Origin: JAFGKM01 sp964408175
GTDB lineage: Bacteria > Ratteibacteria > UBA8468 > B48-G9 > JAFGKM01
NCBI GenBank assembly: GCA_964408175.1
Contig: CAYOYL010000236.1
Span: 1-35,119 of the forward strand
Direction: 5' to 3'
DNA: 35,119 bases
The notes beneath the pieces were generated by a model that saw nothing but the letters and a program-made list of their open reading frames with translations, searched no databases and was not told where the DNA came from. The translations under genes were made by a program, and so were the position numbers. How positions within the stretch are numbered: position 1 is the stretch's first letter; each line of letters starts with the position of its first letter. This document shows, piece by piece, positions 1-8,062 of the stretch.

Positions 1-63
1 GCTTTTCACCTTGTCTTATTACTGCCCTTCCGCACTCGCTCCTCAATACTTTCCTTTTCTCTT
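1..63 (-). ncRNA. Truncated second copy of an unidentified structured RNA (5' part only)
   Basis: Read on the minus strand, the first ~62 bases align without gaps to 10575-10636 of the structured RNA between thrC and the ZIP gene, with about 48 of 62 positions identical by hand count. The last 15 bases before the window edge (gacaaggtgaaaagc) are identical. The 3' half lies outside the window, so folding cannot be tested here. A promoter-like pair lies directly upstream and would place the transcript start close to where the similarity begins. The strand also carries a short open frame from 70 to 1, but the alignment to a non-coding sequence makes an RNA more likely. The family is not recognised. 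Confidence 0.55.
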
Positions 64-70
64 CCCTCAT

Positions 71-99
71 ATTATATAATTCTTATGTCGGAATTTCAG
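71..99 (-). promoter_or_regulatory. Promoter for the minus-strand structured RNA copy
   Basis: On the minus strand a CTGAAA -35 box (99-94) is followed after 17 bp by a perfect TATAAT -10 box (76-71). The predicted start is near 62-65, about where similarity to the other RNA copy begins. It diverges from the trpD promoter. Confidence 0.5.
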
Positions 100-116
100 A
101 TGGGTAGAGAGACAGG

Positions 117-145
117 TTGACAGAAGATATAGGATATTTTAGAAT
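117..145 (+). promoter_or_regulatory. trp operon promoter, leaderless geometry
   Basis: A consensus TTGACA (117-122), a 17-bp spacer and TAGAAT (140-145) make a strong sigma-70-type promoter. Only six bases separate the -10 box from the trpD ATG at 152, so the expected transcription start is at or within a base or two of the start codon. No trp leader peptide, T-box or attenuator can fit between promoter and gene. Confidence 0.7.
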
Positions 146-151
146 AATAGG

Positions 152-1165
152 ATGGACAGGGATATCTTTAATAAACTTTTTGAAAAGCAAACCTTGAGTG
201 AAGAAGAAAGTTATGCCACATTCAACGAAATTATGGATGGGAGTTTATCTCCCGTTCACACCTCGGCTTTTCTTTCCCTCCTCAGAATGAAAGGGGAACA
301 ACCTACCGAAATTGCAGGTGCTGCAAGACTTCTAAGGGATAAGGCAATTAAAATCAATGTTAGTGATAAGGCTGTTGTGTGTGATACCTGTGGAACAGGA
401 GGTGATTACTCAGGGACATTTAACATATCAACCTGCACTGCAATACTGGGTTTTTCATGTGGTCTGGTTATTGCTAAACACGGTAACCGTTCCGCCACAA
501 GTATGTGCGGAAGTGCAGATGTTCTTGAATATGCCGGATATAATATAAACCTTGAGCCAGAAAAAAGCGAACTGCTGCTGAATAGGTATGGGTTCGCTTT
601 TCTCTTTGCTCCTCTCTATCATAAGGCAATGAAAAACGTTGCAGGTGTGAGAAAAGAACTTGGATTTAAAACTATTTTCAATATAATAGGGCCTCTATGC
701 AATCCTGCCCATTCCAATCTACAGATAATGGGAGTTAATGATTACAACCTTCTCAAGATTATCCCGCCTGTTTTCCGCTCACTTGGAATCAGGGGTTACG
801 TTGTTCATTCAGAAGACGGGATAGACGAAATTTCCCTCACCGGCAGAACATATATCTCTGAAATATCGGAAGACAGAATAACGGAATTTGAGATATATCC
901 ACAGGATTTCGGTTTCAAGAAGTGTACAATTGCAGACCTGAAAGGTGGAGATGTTAAAACAAACGGAAGGATTATGCTTGACATAATAAACAACAAAGAA
1001 AAAGGCCCGATGTTGGATGTGGTTTTATTGAACACAGCCTTTTTACTTAAGGCAGGTGGTATTGTAAAAAACGTAAAGGATGGTATTTCATTTGGTAAAA
1101 GTGTTATTGAAAAGGGGTTATGTTATAAAAAGTTTAATGAGGTACTTGAGGCAATTAATAGATGA
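152..1165 (+). CDS. trpD: Anthranilate phosphoribosyltransferase
   Basis: Transfers phosphoribose from PRPP to anthranilate, the second committed step of tryptophan synthesis. The 337 residues match the family length. Visible motifs are the PRPP-binding GTGGD loop (81-85), KHGNR (109-113) and GSADVLE (120-126), all diagnostic of TrpD. The gene is first in a trpD-C-B2-F-B-A operon and ends in an ATGA overlap with trpC. The ATG at 152 is chosen because the protein begins at the usual point of the family; no Shine-Dalgarno site precedes it, and the promoter lies so close that the mRNA is probably leaderless. trpE and trpG, which make the substrate, are not in this window and there is no room for them upstream in the same transcript. 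Confidence 0.97.
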   Translation: MDRDIFNKLFEKQTLSEEESYATFNEIMDGSLSPVHTSAFLSLLRMKGEQPTEIAGAARLLRDKAIKINVSDKAVVCDTCGTGGDYSGTFNISTCTAILGFSCGLVIAKHGNRSATSMCGSADVLEYAGYNINLEPEKSELLLNRYGFAFLFAPLYHKAMKNVAGVRKELGFKTIFNIIGPLCNPAHSNLQIMGVNDYNLLKIIPPVFRSLGIRGYVVHSEDGIDEISLTGRTYISEISEDRITEFEIYPQDFGFKKCTIADLKGGDVKTNGRIMLDIINNKEKGPMLDVVLLNTAFLLKAGGIVKNVKDGISFGKSVIEKGLCYKKFNEVLEAINR

Positions 1166-1947
1166 TTCTTGAAAAGATAGTGAGAGCAAAAAAAGAGATA
1201 ATCTCCAGTCAGAAAGGAGTCGTCTCCATTGAGAAACTTGTGGGGGAGATTAACAGAACCCCTTTGAGTCTGAAAAGGAGCCTGAAGAAAAATACGTTCG
1301 GTATAATAGCGGAGATAAAGAGGGCATCTCCCTCTGCAGGGTCTATAGATAAAAATATAAACATTGAGGGTACAGCACGTATATATTTTGAATCGGGTGT
1401 TTCGGGGATATCTATTCTTACGTGCGAGCCTTTTTTTTATGGCAGTACAGATGATTTAAAAAGCGTAAGAGAAATTGTTAAAATTCCTCTGTTGATGAAA
1501 GATTTTATTTTTGACCCGTATCAGATTTATCAGGCCAGAGCCTATGGGGCTGATGCAGTTCTACTTATAATAAGGATACTTTCGGATGAAGATTTTTTGA
1601 GACTGCTGAATACTGCTGAGAATCTTATGCTGGAAGTGCTGGTTGAGATACATACAGAAGAAGAGTTGAAAAGAGCCCTGCGGCTGGTGGAAAATTGGGA
1701 TAACAAGGTACTCGGTATAAATAACAGGAATCTTGAAACACTGAAGACAGACCTGAATGTAACACTAAATTTGATTAAATCACTTTTTGGGTATAAAATA
1801 ACAGTGATAAGTGAAAGCGGTATCAACAACCGTGAGGATGTTGAGGCTCTGAAAAATGCCGGAGTTCAGGGAGCACTGATAGGTGAGTCATTGTTGAAAA
1901 GCGGTAATATTAAAAGTAAACTGAAGGAATTGAATCTCTCGCCATAG
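1162..1947 (+). CDS. trpC: Indole-3-glycerol-phosphate synthase
   Basis: Closes the indole ring: CdRP is decarboxylated and cyclised to indole-3-glycerol phosphate. It is a single (beta/alpha)8 domain of 261 residues, not fused to TrpF. Conserved elements are EIKRASPS (51-58, catalytic Glu and Lys), the KDF lysine (113), the VEIH glutamate (162), INNRNL (186-191) and ISESG (216-220). The start codon overlaps the trpD stop (ATGA), so translation is probably coupled. The following 93-base gap before trpB2 holds a tandem palindrome. Confidence 0.97.
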   Translation: MILEKIVRAKKEIISSQKGVVSIEKLVGEINRTPLSLKRSLKKNTFGIIAEIKRASPSAGSIDKNINIEGTARIYFESGVSGISILTCEPFFYGSTDDLKSVREIVKIPLLMKDFIFDPYQIYQARAYGADAVLLIIRILSDEDFLRLLNTAENLMLEVLVEIHTEEELKRALRLVENWDNKVLGINNRNLETLKTDLNVTLNLIKSLFGYKITVISESGINNREDVEALKNAGVQGALIGESLLKSGNIKSKLKELNLSP

Positions 1948-1956
1948 GGTTATATC

Positions 1957-1989
1957 TTATCCGCCGGATAAGTATCCGCCGGATAAGTA
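1957..1989. repeat. Tandem palindromic repeat between trpC and trpB2
   Basis: A near-perfect palindrome, TTATCCGCCGGATAA (1957-1971), is immediately repeated with a 15-base period (unit TATCCGCCGGATAAGTA at 1958-1974 and 1973-1989). On RNA each unit can form a short hairpin. There is no T-run, so it is a poor intrinsic terminator. It may be a dispersed intergenic palindrome or an RNA-processing hairpin inside the operon. Confidence 0.75.
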
Positions 1990-2073
1990 CGGTGGGGGTA
2001 TAGAAAAAAACAAAATCATAAACCCCTTACGAGAAGATATTTGTATGTGAAAATTAGGGGTAAAGGAGACGTA

Positions 2074-3417
2074 ATGGATAATAAGATAATACTTTCAGAA
2101 AAGGAGATGCCTCAGAAGTGGTACAATGTTTTACCCGATTTACCTACACCTCTTCCACCTGTAATTCACCCGGTGACAAAAAAGCCCATTACACCGGATG
2201 ACCTGCTGCCTATATTCCCGATGTCTCTCATAGAACAGGAGGTTTCTCAGGAGAGATGGATAGAGATACCTGACCCTGTTGCGGATGTTTACAGGTTGTA
2301 CCGTCCTACCCCTCTCAGAAGGGCTAAAAACCTTGAAAAGGCTATAAAGACCAAAGCAAGGATTTACTTCAAGGATGAGTCAGTATCTCCTCCCGGTTCC
2401 CATAAACCAAATACCGCTATTGCACAGGCATATTACAACAAAATGGCAGGGGTGAAAAAGATTACAACTGAGACAGGAGCAGGGCAGTGGGGTAGTGCAC
2501 TTGCCTTCGGTTCAAAAATGTTTGGTCTTGAGTGTGTGATATATATGGTCAGGATATCTTACGACCAGAAACCCTATAGACGACTTATGGCTCAGACGTG
2601 GGGAGCAAAAATGTATCCTTCTCCTTCTGACAGAACAAACTTTGGCAGGAAGTTTTTAAAAGAACACCCTGACTCCCCTGGAAGTCTGGGTATAGCAATA
2701 TCAGAAGCGATAGAAGAGGCAGTTTCAAGTGAAGATACCAAATATTCGCTCGGTAGCGTTCTGAACCATGTTATACTGCATCAGACTATAGTTGGTCTGG
2801 AGACAAAAAAACAGCTTGAACTTATAGGTGAAAAACCCAGCGTTCTCATAGGTTGTGTGGGCGGTGGAAGTAATTATGGAGGGTTTATGATGCCGTTCCT
2901 AACGGATAAACTCAAGGGTGATGACATCAGGTTTGTAGCCGTTGAACCCACGGCATGTCCGACCTTGACCAAGGGGCTGTATAAGTATGACTATGGTGAT
3001 ACCGCCTGCACCACACCGTTGCTGAAGATGTTTACACTGGGACATAACTTTATACCTCCGGCAATACACGCAGGAGGCTTAAGGTATCATGGTGCTGCAC
3101 CTTTAATATGCTATCTCGTGGAGAATAAACTGATGGAAGCAGTGGCTTACCGCCAGAAAGAGTGTTTTGAGTCAGCAGTTCTATTTGCACGAACTGAAGG
3201 TTTCTTACCTGCACCTGAAACAGCCCATGCAATAAGGGCCGTGATAGAAGAGGCAAAAGATGCACCGGAGGGTAAGGTTATTGTTTATAACCACTCAGGA
3301 CACGGGCACTTTGACATGGCTGCTTACCAGGCATATTTTGAGAATAGACTTACGGACTATGAATATCCTGAAGACGAACTAAAATCTATTTTGTCTGAAC
3401 TGCCTGAAGTAGAGTAG
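2074..3417 (+). CDS. trpB2: TrpB2-type tryptophan synthase beta-like protein
   Basis: PLP enzyme of the TrpB2 (TrpB-related) family, 447 residues from the chosen start, longer than canonical TrpB. The PLP lysine is in GSHKPN (about K111). ETGAGQWGSALA, the phosphate loop CVGGGSNYGG and the C-terminal HSGHGHFD are typical of TrpB2; canonical TrpB has AGQHG and SGRGDKD instead. Known members condense indole with serine but often do not bind TrpA, and some use other nucleophiles. Its role here beside a normal trpB may be scavenging of escaped indole, which is inference. The frame is open from a TTG at 2041, but the ATG at 2074 follows AAGGAGACGTA, a clear ribosome site. It is followed by trpF after 4 bases. 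Confidence 0.92.
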   Translation: MDNKIILSEKEMPQKWYNVLPDLPTPLPPVIHPVTKKPITPDDLLPIFPMSLIEQEVSQERWIEIPDPVADVYRLYRPTPLRRAKNLEKAIKTKARIYFKDESVSPPGSHKPNTAIAQAYYNKMAGVKKITTETGAGQWGSALAFGSKMFGLECVIYMVRISYDQKPYRRLMAQTWGAKMYPSPSDRTNFGRKFLKEHPDSPGSLGIAISEAIEEAVSSEDTKYSLGSVLNHVILHQTIVGLETKKQLELIGEKPSVLIGCVGGGSNYGGFMMPFLTDKLKGDDIRFVAVEPTACPTLTKGLYKYDYGDTACTTPLLKMFTLGHNFIPPAIHAGGLRYHGAAPLICYLVENKLMEAVAYRQKECFESAVLFARTEGFLPAPETAHAIRAVIEEAKDAPEGKVIVYNHSGHGHFDMAAYQAYFENRLTDYEYPEDELKSILSELPEVE

Positions 3418-3421
3418 GTCG

Positions 3422-4051
3422 ATGGTGCGGATAAAAATATGCGGTTTTACCGAAAGAGGCGACATAGAGGATGCTCTCGCTCTGGGTATTGGAATTATCG
3501 GGATAAACTTCTATAGAAAGAGTCCGAGATATGTTACTTTTGAAAGAGCGAAACATCTACTGATAGACCTGCCCCGTGATTTAATCACAATAGGGGTTTT
3601 TGTGAATCCCGATGAAAAAACCATTTCTGATGCACTGACAATACTCAATCTTTCCGGGGTTCAACTCCACGGAGATGAGCCTGCTCTCCTGATAAAAAGA
3701 TTAAAGAAAAGATTCCCTGAACGCATTGTTATAAAAGCAGTGCGGGTGAAAAACTATGAAGGATTGTCAAAAGAGATAAAAAAATACAGCCCGGATTTTT
3801 TTCTCCTTGACGCATACAAGAAAGATGTTCGCGGTGGGACAGGAGAAAGAATTAACACTGAGTTACTTAAAAGGTCAGGGCTGCCGTGGAACAAGATATT
3901 TCTTGCAGGTGGAATTACACCTGACAATGTTAGGGATATTCTTAAAGAATTCAGTCCTTACGGTATTGATGTTGCATCAGGGGTAGAGTCTGCACCGGGG
4001 ATGAAAGACAGAGAGAAGATGCGAAATCTACTGGAAAACATAAATGAATAA
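3422..4051 (+). CDS. trpF: Phosphoribosylanthranilate isomerase
   Basis: Amadori rearrangement of PRA to CdRP, the step between TrpD and TrpC. The 209 residues form a (beta/alpha)8 barrel. The N-terminal KICG carries the catalytic cysteine (C7) and LLDAY carries the catalytic aspartate (D130). QLHGDE, GGTG, ILAGGITPDNV-like (LAGGITPDNV) and GIDVASGVE match the family. The gene starts 4 bases after the trpB2 stop with no strong ribosome site, suggesting coupling, and overlaps the start of trpB by 8 bases. Confidence 0.96.
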   Translation: MVRIKICGFTERGDIEDALALGIGIIGINFYRKSPRYVTFERAKHLLIDLPRDLITIGVFVNPDEKTISDALTILNLSGVQLHGDEPALLIKRLKKRFPERIVIKAVRVKNYEGLSKEIKKYSPDFFLLDAYKKDVRGGTGERINTELLKRSGLPWNKIFLAGGITPDNVRDILKEFSPYGIDVASGVESAPGMKDREKMRNLLENINE

Positions 4052-5234
4052 AAAGATACCGGACAAATACGGAAAGTTTGGAGAGTTTGGAGGTATGTAT
4101 GCCCCAGAAACCCTGATGCCGCCACTTGAAGAACTTGAACGCAAGTACAGGATTATCTCAAAGCAAAAGGGATTTATTAAACAACTGGCATATCTCTCCA
4201 CCGAGTATGCAGGTAGACCCACCCCCCTTTATTTTGTAGAGAACTTCAGTAGAACCATCGGTTGTAAGGTGTACCTTAAGAGAGAGGACCTCGCATTTAC
4301 AGGTTCTCACAAAATAAACAATACACTCGGACAGGTACTGCTCGCCAAAATGATGGGGAAAAAACGGATAATAGCGGAAACGGGGGCAGGTCAGCATGGG
4401 GTTGCCACAGCTACGGCAGCCGCCTTAATGGGTATGAGGTGTTGTGTCTATATGGGGGAGACTGACTGCGAAAGACAGAAACTAAATGTCTATCGCATGA
4501 AACTTTTGGGTTCTGAGGTTATCACGGTAAAATCTGGCAGTAAAACCCTAAAGGATGCTATAAATGAGGCGATGCGTGACTGGATAGCCAACTTTAAGGA
4601 TACGCACTACGTTATAGGTTCCGTAGTGGGCCCGCATCCCTACCCTGAACTGGTGAGAAATTTCCAGACTGTTATAGGTAGAGAATCCAGACGACAGATA
4701 TTGAAAAAAGAAAAAAGGCTCCCTGACTATCTTGTTGCCTGCGTTGGCGGTGGAAGCAATAGTTTAGGACTTTTTTATCCATTTTACGGCAATAGGGAAG
4801 TGAAATTCATAGGGGTAGAGGCAGGAGGCATGGGTATTAAAACAGATAAACATGCCGCAACACTTGTGAAAGGCAGCAAGGGCATACTCCACGGAAATTT
4901 TTCTTACGTACTGCAGGATAAATTTGGACAGATTACGCCTACGCACTCTGTTTCCGCAGGTCTGGATTATCCCGGGGTGGGACCTGAACATTCATTTTAC
5001 AAGGAAACAGGCAGGGCAGAGTATAGTTATGCTACTGATGACGAGGCACTGGAAGGTTTTCACATTCTCAGTGAAACAGAAGGTATAATACCTGCCCTTG
5101 AGTCCGCCCATGCAATCGGCTGGCTTTTGAGAAACAAAAAACGCTTCAAGAAAGACGATATTGTTATTGTCTGCCTTTCAGGAAGAGGTGATAAGGATGT
5201 GACCGCTGTTGCATCCATAGACGGGGCACTTTAA
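4044..5234 (+). CDS. trpB: Tryptophan synthase beta chain (canonical)
   Basis: Condenses indole and L-serine to tryptophan, working in an alpha2-beta2 complex with TrpA. The 396 residues are the normal length. Key features are FGEFGGMYAPETLMPPL at the N terminus, the PLP lysine in GSHKINN (K90), ETGAGQHGVA, the phosphate loop GGGSN (235-239), GLDYPGVGPEHS and the C-terminal SGRGDKD. Its start lies inside the end of trpF. Together with trpB2 upstream, this operon carries two beta chains; this one should be the TrpA partner because trpA follows directly. Confidence 0.97.
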   Translation: MNKKIPDKYGKFGEFGGMYAPETLMPPLEELERKYRIISKQKGFIKQLAYLSTEYAGRPTPLYFVENFSRTIGCKVYLKREDLAFTGSHKINNTLGQVLLAKMMGKKRIIAETGAGQHGVATATAAALMGMRCCVYMGETDCERQKLNVYRMKLLGSEVITVKSGSKTLKDAINEAMRDWIANFKDTHYVIGSVVGPHPYPELVRNFQTVIGRESRRQILKKEKRLPDYLVACVGGGSNSLGLFYPFYGNREVKFIGVEAGGMGIKTDKHAATLVKGSKGILHGNFSYVLQDKFGQITPTHSVSAGLDYPGVGPEHSFYKETGRAEYSYATDDEALEGFHILSETEGIIPALESAHAIGWLLRNKKRFKKDDIVIVCLSGRGDKDVTAVASIDGAL

Positions 5235-5235
5235 C

Positions 5236-5254
5236 ACGGAGGTCGGACCTCCGT
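5236..5254. repeat. Perfect palindrome between trpB and trpA
   Basis: ACGGAGGTC-G-GACCTCCGT is a 9-bp perfect inverted repeat around a single base, filling most of the 29-base gap between trpB and trpA. It contains GGAGG and its complement CCTCC, so as RNA the hairpin would hide the only SD-like element near trpA, about 20 bases before its ATG. No T-run follows, so it is not an intrinsic terminator. Confidence 0.7.
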
Positions 5255-5263
5255 AAGAATAAA

Positions 5264-6058
5264 ATGAACAGAATAGACGAAAAATTTGCAGAGTTGAAAG
5301 AAAAGGGGGGAAAGGCACTTATAGCATACTTTACGGCAGGATTCCCTTCTGTTGAAAAGACGGTTGAGATAGTGAAGAAAGCCGAAAGAGCAGGGGTGGA
5401 TGTTATAGAACTGGGCATCCCTTTTTCAGACCCCATTGCTGACGGACCAATTATACAGTATGCTTCTTTTAAATCTCTTGAAGGTGGAATGAATATAGAG
5501 AAGGTCTTCAGTATATGTAAAACCCTTCAAAAATCAGTGAAGATTCCTTATCTCTTAATGACCTATTACAATCCTGTGTATAAATATGGATTTTTAAAAT
5601 TTGCAAGCAGATGTGCCAGAACAGGTATCTCCGGAGTCATTATTCCTGACCTTCCTTATGAAGAAGACAGAGGTATAAGAGAGGTTCTGAATAAATATAA
5701 GATAATACTTATCAGCTTTCTAACCCCTTTTACTCCTGTAAAAAGAGCTGAAAAAATACTGAAAGATGCGGAAGGATTTGTTTATTTTATAACCTCTGCT
5801 GGAGTAACCGGACCGAGAGCCGGATTTTCTGACGAGATGTCCAGGAGCCTGAAAAAAATAAGGACAATGACCTCTACCCCTGTATCCGCTGGTTTTGGGA
5901 TTTCATCAGCCGAACAGATAGAGAAAATGAAAGATGCGGTTGACGGAGTTATCGTAGGAAGTTTTTTTGTGAAAAAGGTTATTGATGGTAAAATGAAAGA
6001 GTTATGGACAAAGATAAAAGAGTTCAAAGGCCCGTTAATCGGAAGAAGAAACTGTTAA
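5264..6058 (+). CDS. trpA: Tryptophan synthase alpha chain
   Basis: Cleaves indole-3-glycerol phosphate to indole and glyceraldehyde-3-phosphate; indole is channelled to TrpB. The 264 residues are full length. The catalytic pair is E49 (VIELGIPFSDP) and D60 (DPIADGP), the same numbering as in the enterobacterial enzyme. LMTYYNPV, GVIIPDLPYEE, TSAGVTGPR and SAGFGIS are all present. It is the last trp gene of the cluster. Its 3' end overlaps the next gene by 55 bases. Confidence 0.97.
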   Translation: MNRIDEKFAELKEKGGKALIAYFTAGFPSVEKTVEIVKKAERAGVDVIELGIPFSDPIADGPIIQYASFKSLEGGMNIEKVFSICKTLQKSVKIPYLLMTYYNPVYKYGFLKFASRCARTGISGVIIPDLPYEEDRGIREVLNKYKIILISFLTPFTPVKRAEKILKDAEGFVYFITSAGVTGPRAGFSDEMSRSLKKIRTMTSTPVSAGFGISSAEQIEKMKDAVDGVIVGSFFVKKVIDGKMKELWTKIKEFKGPLIGRRNC

Positions 6059-6762
6059 GACTGATAGTTTTTCTTGTATGTCTGGCAGTAATAGGAGCAG
6101 GTATAAAATTTTATCTTGGATACATGGAAGAGAAACAGAGACGCATTGAACTGGAAGAACAGAAAAGGAAAGAAGAGGAAGAGAAAGAACTGCAGAGAAA
6201 ACTTCTTGAGGAGAAACGAAAGGAGTTTGATGCACTTGTTCAGGAGATGCAAAAGTGTTATGCCTCAGGTAACTTCAAAGAAGCAAGAGAGATTGCAAAA
6301 AAAGCTCTTGCCCTTGCAGAAAAATATGGTTTCAATACGGAAGAAATATATCGCATACTGCACCTTATGGATATTAAAGGTTATGCCGGCAGACTCAAAG
6401 AATTGCAAAAGATGAATGAGGACATATACAAATATCAATATGTAAGGAACGAGGTCCTTAAGATACCTGGGTGGGTTGAGTTAAAGAGATTGAAAGAAAA
6501 AATATTAAGAAAAACCTACGAGAATGAATATATGGTTCTCCTTACCCTCGCAAAAAAAGATGTAATCAGTGGGCAGAAAGGAGAGATGGTTTCCTATCAT
6601 TATTTTATCAGCAGGGAATATTTTAACAAAGCGGTAAGTCTGCGACATAGGTATAATATCATCAGGTCTCCTGAAGAAGATACGCTGAGAGAAATTCAGA
6701 AAAAATTCTTTTTTGCTTCTAAAAAACTAACCAGTGAAACAATCCCACCCGGTTTATACTGA
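6004..6762 (+). CDS. Membrane-anchored coiled-coil protein, unknown function
   Basis: I do not recognise a family. The 252 residues show a basic N terminus, one transmembrane helix at about 20-40 (LIVFLVCLAVIGAGIKFYL), then a Glu/Lys/Arg-rich stretch at about 42-75 that should form a coiled coil, then a helical region with a TPR-like feel (YASGNFKEAREIAKKALAL at about 85-105). The N-in single anchor suggests the bulk is periplasmic. The start at 6004 lies 55 bases inside trpA; no alternative start codon is available until M41, after the membrane helix, so the overlap is accepted. It ends 7 bases before hom, so it links the trp and thr genes transcriptionally. Confidence 0.75.
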   Translation: MDKDKRVQRPVNRKKKLLRLIVFLVCLAVIGAGIKFYLGYMEEKQRRIELEEQKRKEEEEKELQRKLLEEKRKEFDALVQEMQKCYASGNFKEAREIAKKALALAEKYGFNTEEIYRILHLMDIKGYAGRLKELQKMNEDIYKYQYVRNEVLKIPGWVELKRLKEKILRKTYENEYMVLLTLAKKDVISGQKGEMVSYHYFISREYFNKAVSLRHRYNIIRSPEEDTLREIQKKFFFASKKLTSETIPPGLY

Positions 6763-6769
6763 GGTATCA

Positions 6770-8056
6770 ATGGAACAAAAAATCATAAAAATCGGTGTTC
6801 TTGGATGTGGAACTGTTGGAACTCATTTTATAAATGCTCTAACTAAAAATAAAAAGGTATTGAGGGATAAGACAGGGATTGAATTTACCATCGTTAAGGT
6901 CTTGGACAAAGACAAGAGAAAGAAGAGTCTTTTTCCGGATATTTTTACCTCACATGAGGGAGAGATTTTGGAGTCGGAAGATGTAGATGTAGTAGTAGAA
7001 CTCATAGGGGGAATTGAGTATGCATACGAGTTTGTTAAAAAATCTTTAATGCTCGGCAAGTCTGTTGTAACTGCCAATAAAGCCCTTATTTCAGAAAAGG
7101 GGGGAGAGATATTTAAACTTGCCGATGAGAATAAGGTATATATAGGTTTTGAGGCAAGTGTAGCAGGAGCGATTCCCATAATAAAAGCAATCCGCGAAAG
7201 TTTTATAGGTAATCAGTTATCAAAGATGTTGGGTATTCTTAATGGGACCACTAATTATATTCTTACCCGTATGTCACTTAACGCTTCTAATTTCTCTCAG
7301 GCGCTTTCTCAGGCACAGAAATTCGGTTATGCCGAGGCAGACCCTGCCTTGGATGTTACAGGTTTTGACACAGCACATAAACTTTCCATTTTGTCCACCA
7401 TCGCTTTTAATAAATCTGTTTATTGGAAAAATATTCCGATAGAAGGGATAGAGAATATAGACCCTATGGACATATCATTTACGAAGGAGTTTGGCTATAG
7501 GATTAAACTGCTTGCTGTCGCTCAAAAAAAGGGTAGGAGACTTGATTTAAGAGTGCATCCTACACTTCTCCCGAAAAAACATCCGCTTTCTCCTGTAGAG
7601 GGGGTCTATAATGCTGTATATCTTGAGGGGAACCTGGCAGGCAGGTCGCTTTTTTACGGTGAGGGTGCAGGAGGTAATGCAGCAGCAAGTGCTGTTATCT
7701 CAGATGTGGTTGATATAGGGGAAAAACTGATATATAAAAATCTTCCATGCAAAGCAGCATTCTATGAAGACAAAAGAATAGTTTCTCTTCCCATTGAAGA
7801 TATCCTCACAAAATACTATTTCAGGTTTACAGCTCTGGACAAACCTGGTGTGCTTTCACGCATTGCAGAGATACTGGGAAGAAAGGGGATAAGCATTGCA
7901 TCCGTTATTCAGAAACAGGAAAGTCCTGAAAAAGCAGTTCCTATATTAATGCTCACTCATACTGCTAAAGAAAACTCTGTTCAGAAGGCAATCAGTCAGA
8001 TAAACAAACTTGAAATAATCAAGAAACCTACCGTTATCCTGAGGGTGGAAGAATAG
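6770..8056 (+). CDS. hom: Homoserine dehydrogenase with C-terminal ACT domain
   Basis: Reduces aspartate semialdehyde to homoserine with NAD(P)H, the branch point to threonine and methionine. The 428 residues comprise an N-terminal Rossmann fold (IGVLGCGTVG at about 8-17), a catalytic region with TANKALIS, LGILNGTTNYIL and EADPALDVTGFDTAHKLSIL, and an ACT domain at about 350-420 (YFRFTALDKPGVLSRIAEIL), which normally gives feedback inhibition by threonine. The ATG at 6770 is preferred over an upstream in-frame codon at 6734 because GAGG lies just upstream and the Rossmann strand follows immediately. It converges with the oxidoreductase gene, 6 bases apart. Confidence 0.95.
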   Translation: MEQKIIKIGVLGCGTVGTHFINALTKNKKVLRDKTGIEFTIVKVLDKDKRKKSLFPDIFTSHEGEILESEDVDVVVELIGGIEYAYEFVKKSLMLGKSVVTANKALISEKGGEIFKLADENKVYIGFEASVAGAIPIIKAIRESFIGNQLSKMLGILNGTTNYILTRMSLNASNFSQALSQAQKFGYAEADPALDVTGFDTAHKLSILSTIAFNKSVYWKNIPIEGIENIDPMDISFTKEFGYRIKLLAVAQKKGRRLDLRVHPTLLPKKHPLSPVEGVYNAVYLEGNLAGRSLFYGEGAGGNAAASAVISDVVDIGEKLIYKNLPCKAAFYEDKRIVSLPIEDILTKYYFRFTALDKPGVLSRIAEILGRKGISIASVIQKQESPEKAVPILMLTHTAKENSVQKAISQINKLEIIKKPTVILRVEE

Positions 8057-8062
8057 ACTGTA

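Noticed and set aside
1..70. A minus-strand open frame (ATG at 70) running off the window edge
   Set aside because: It has no ribosome site, and the same bases align without gaps to a clearly non-coding structured RNA elsewhere in the window.
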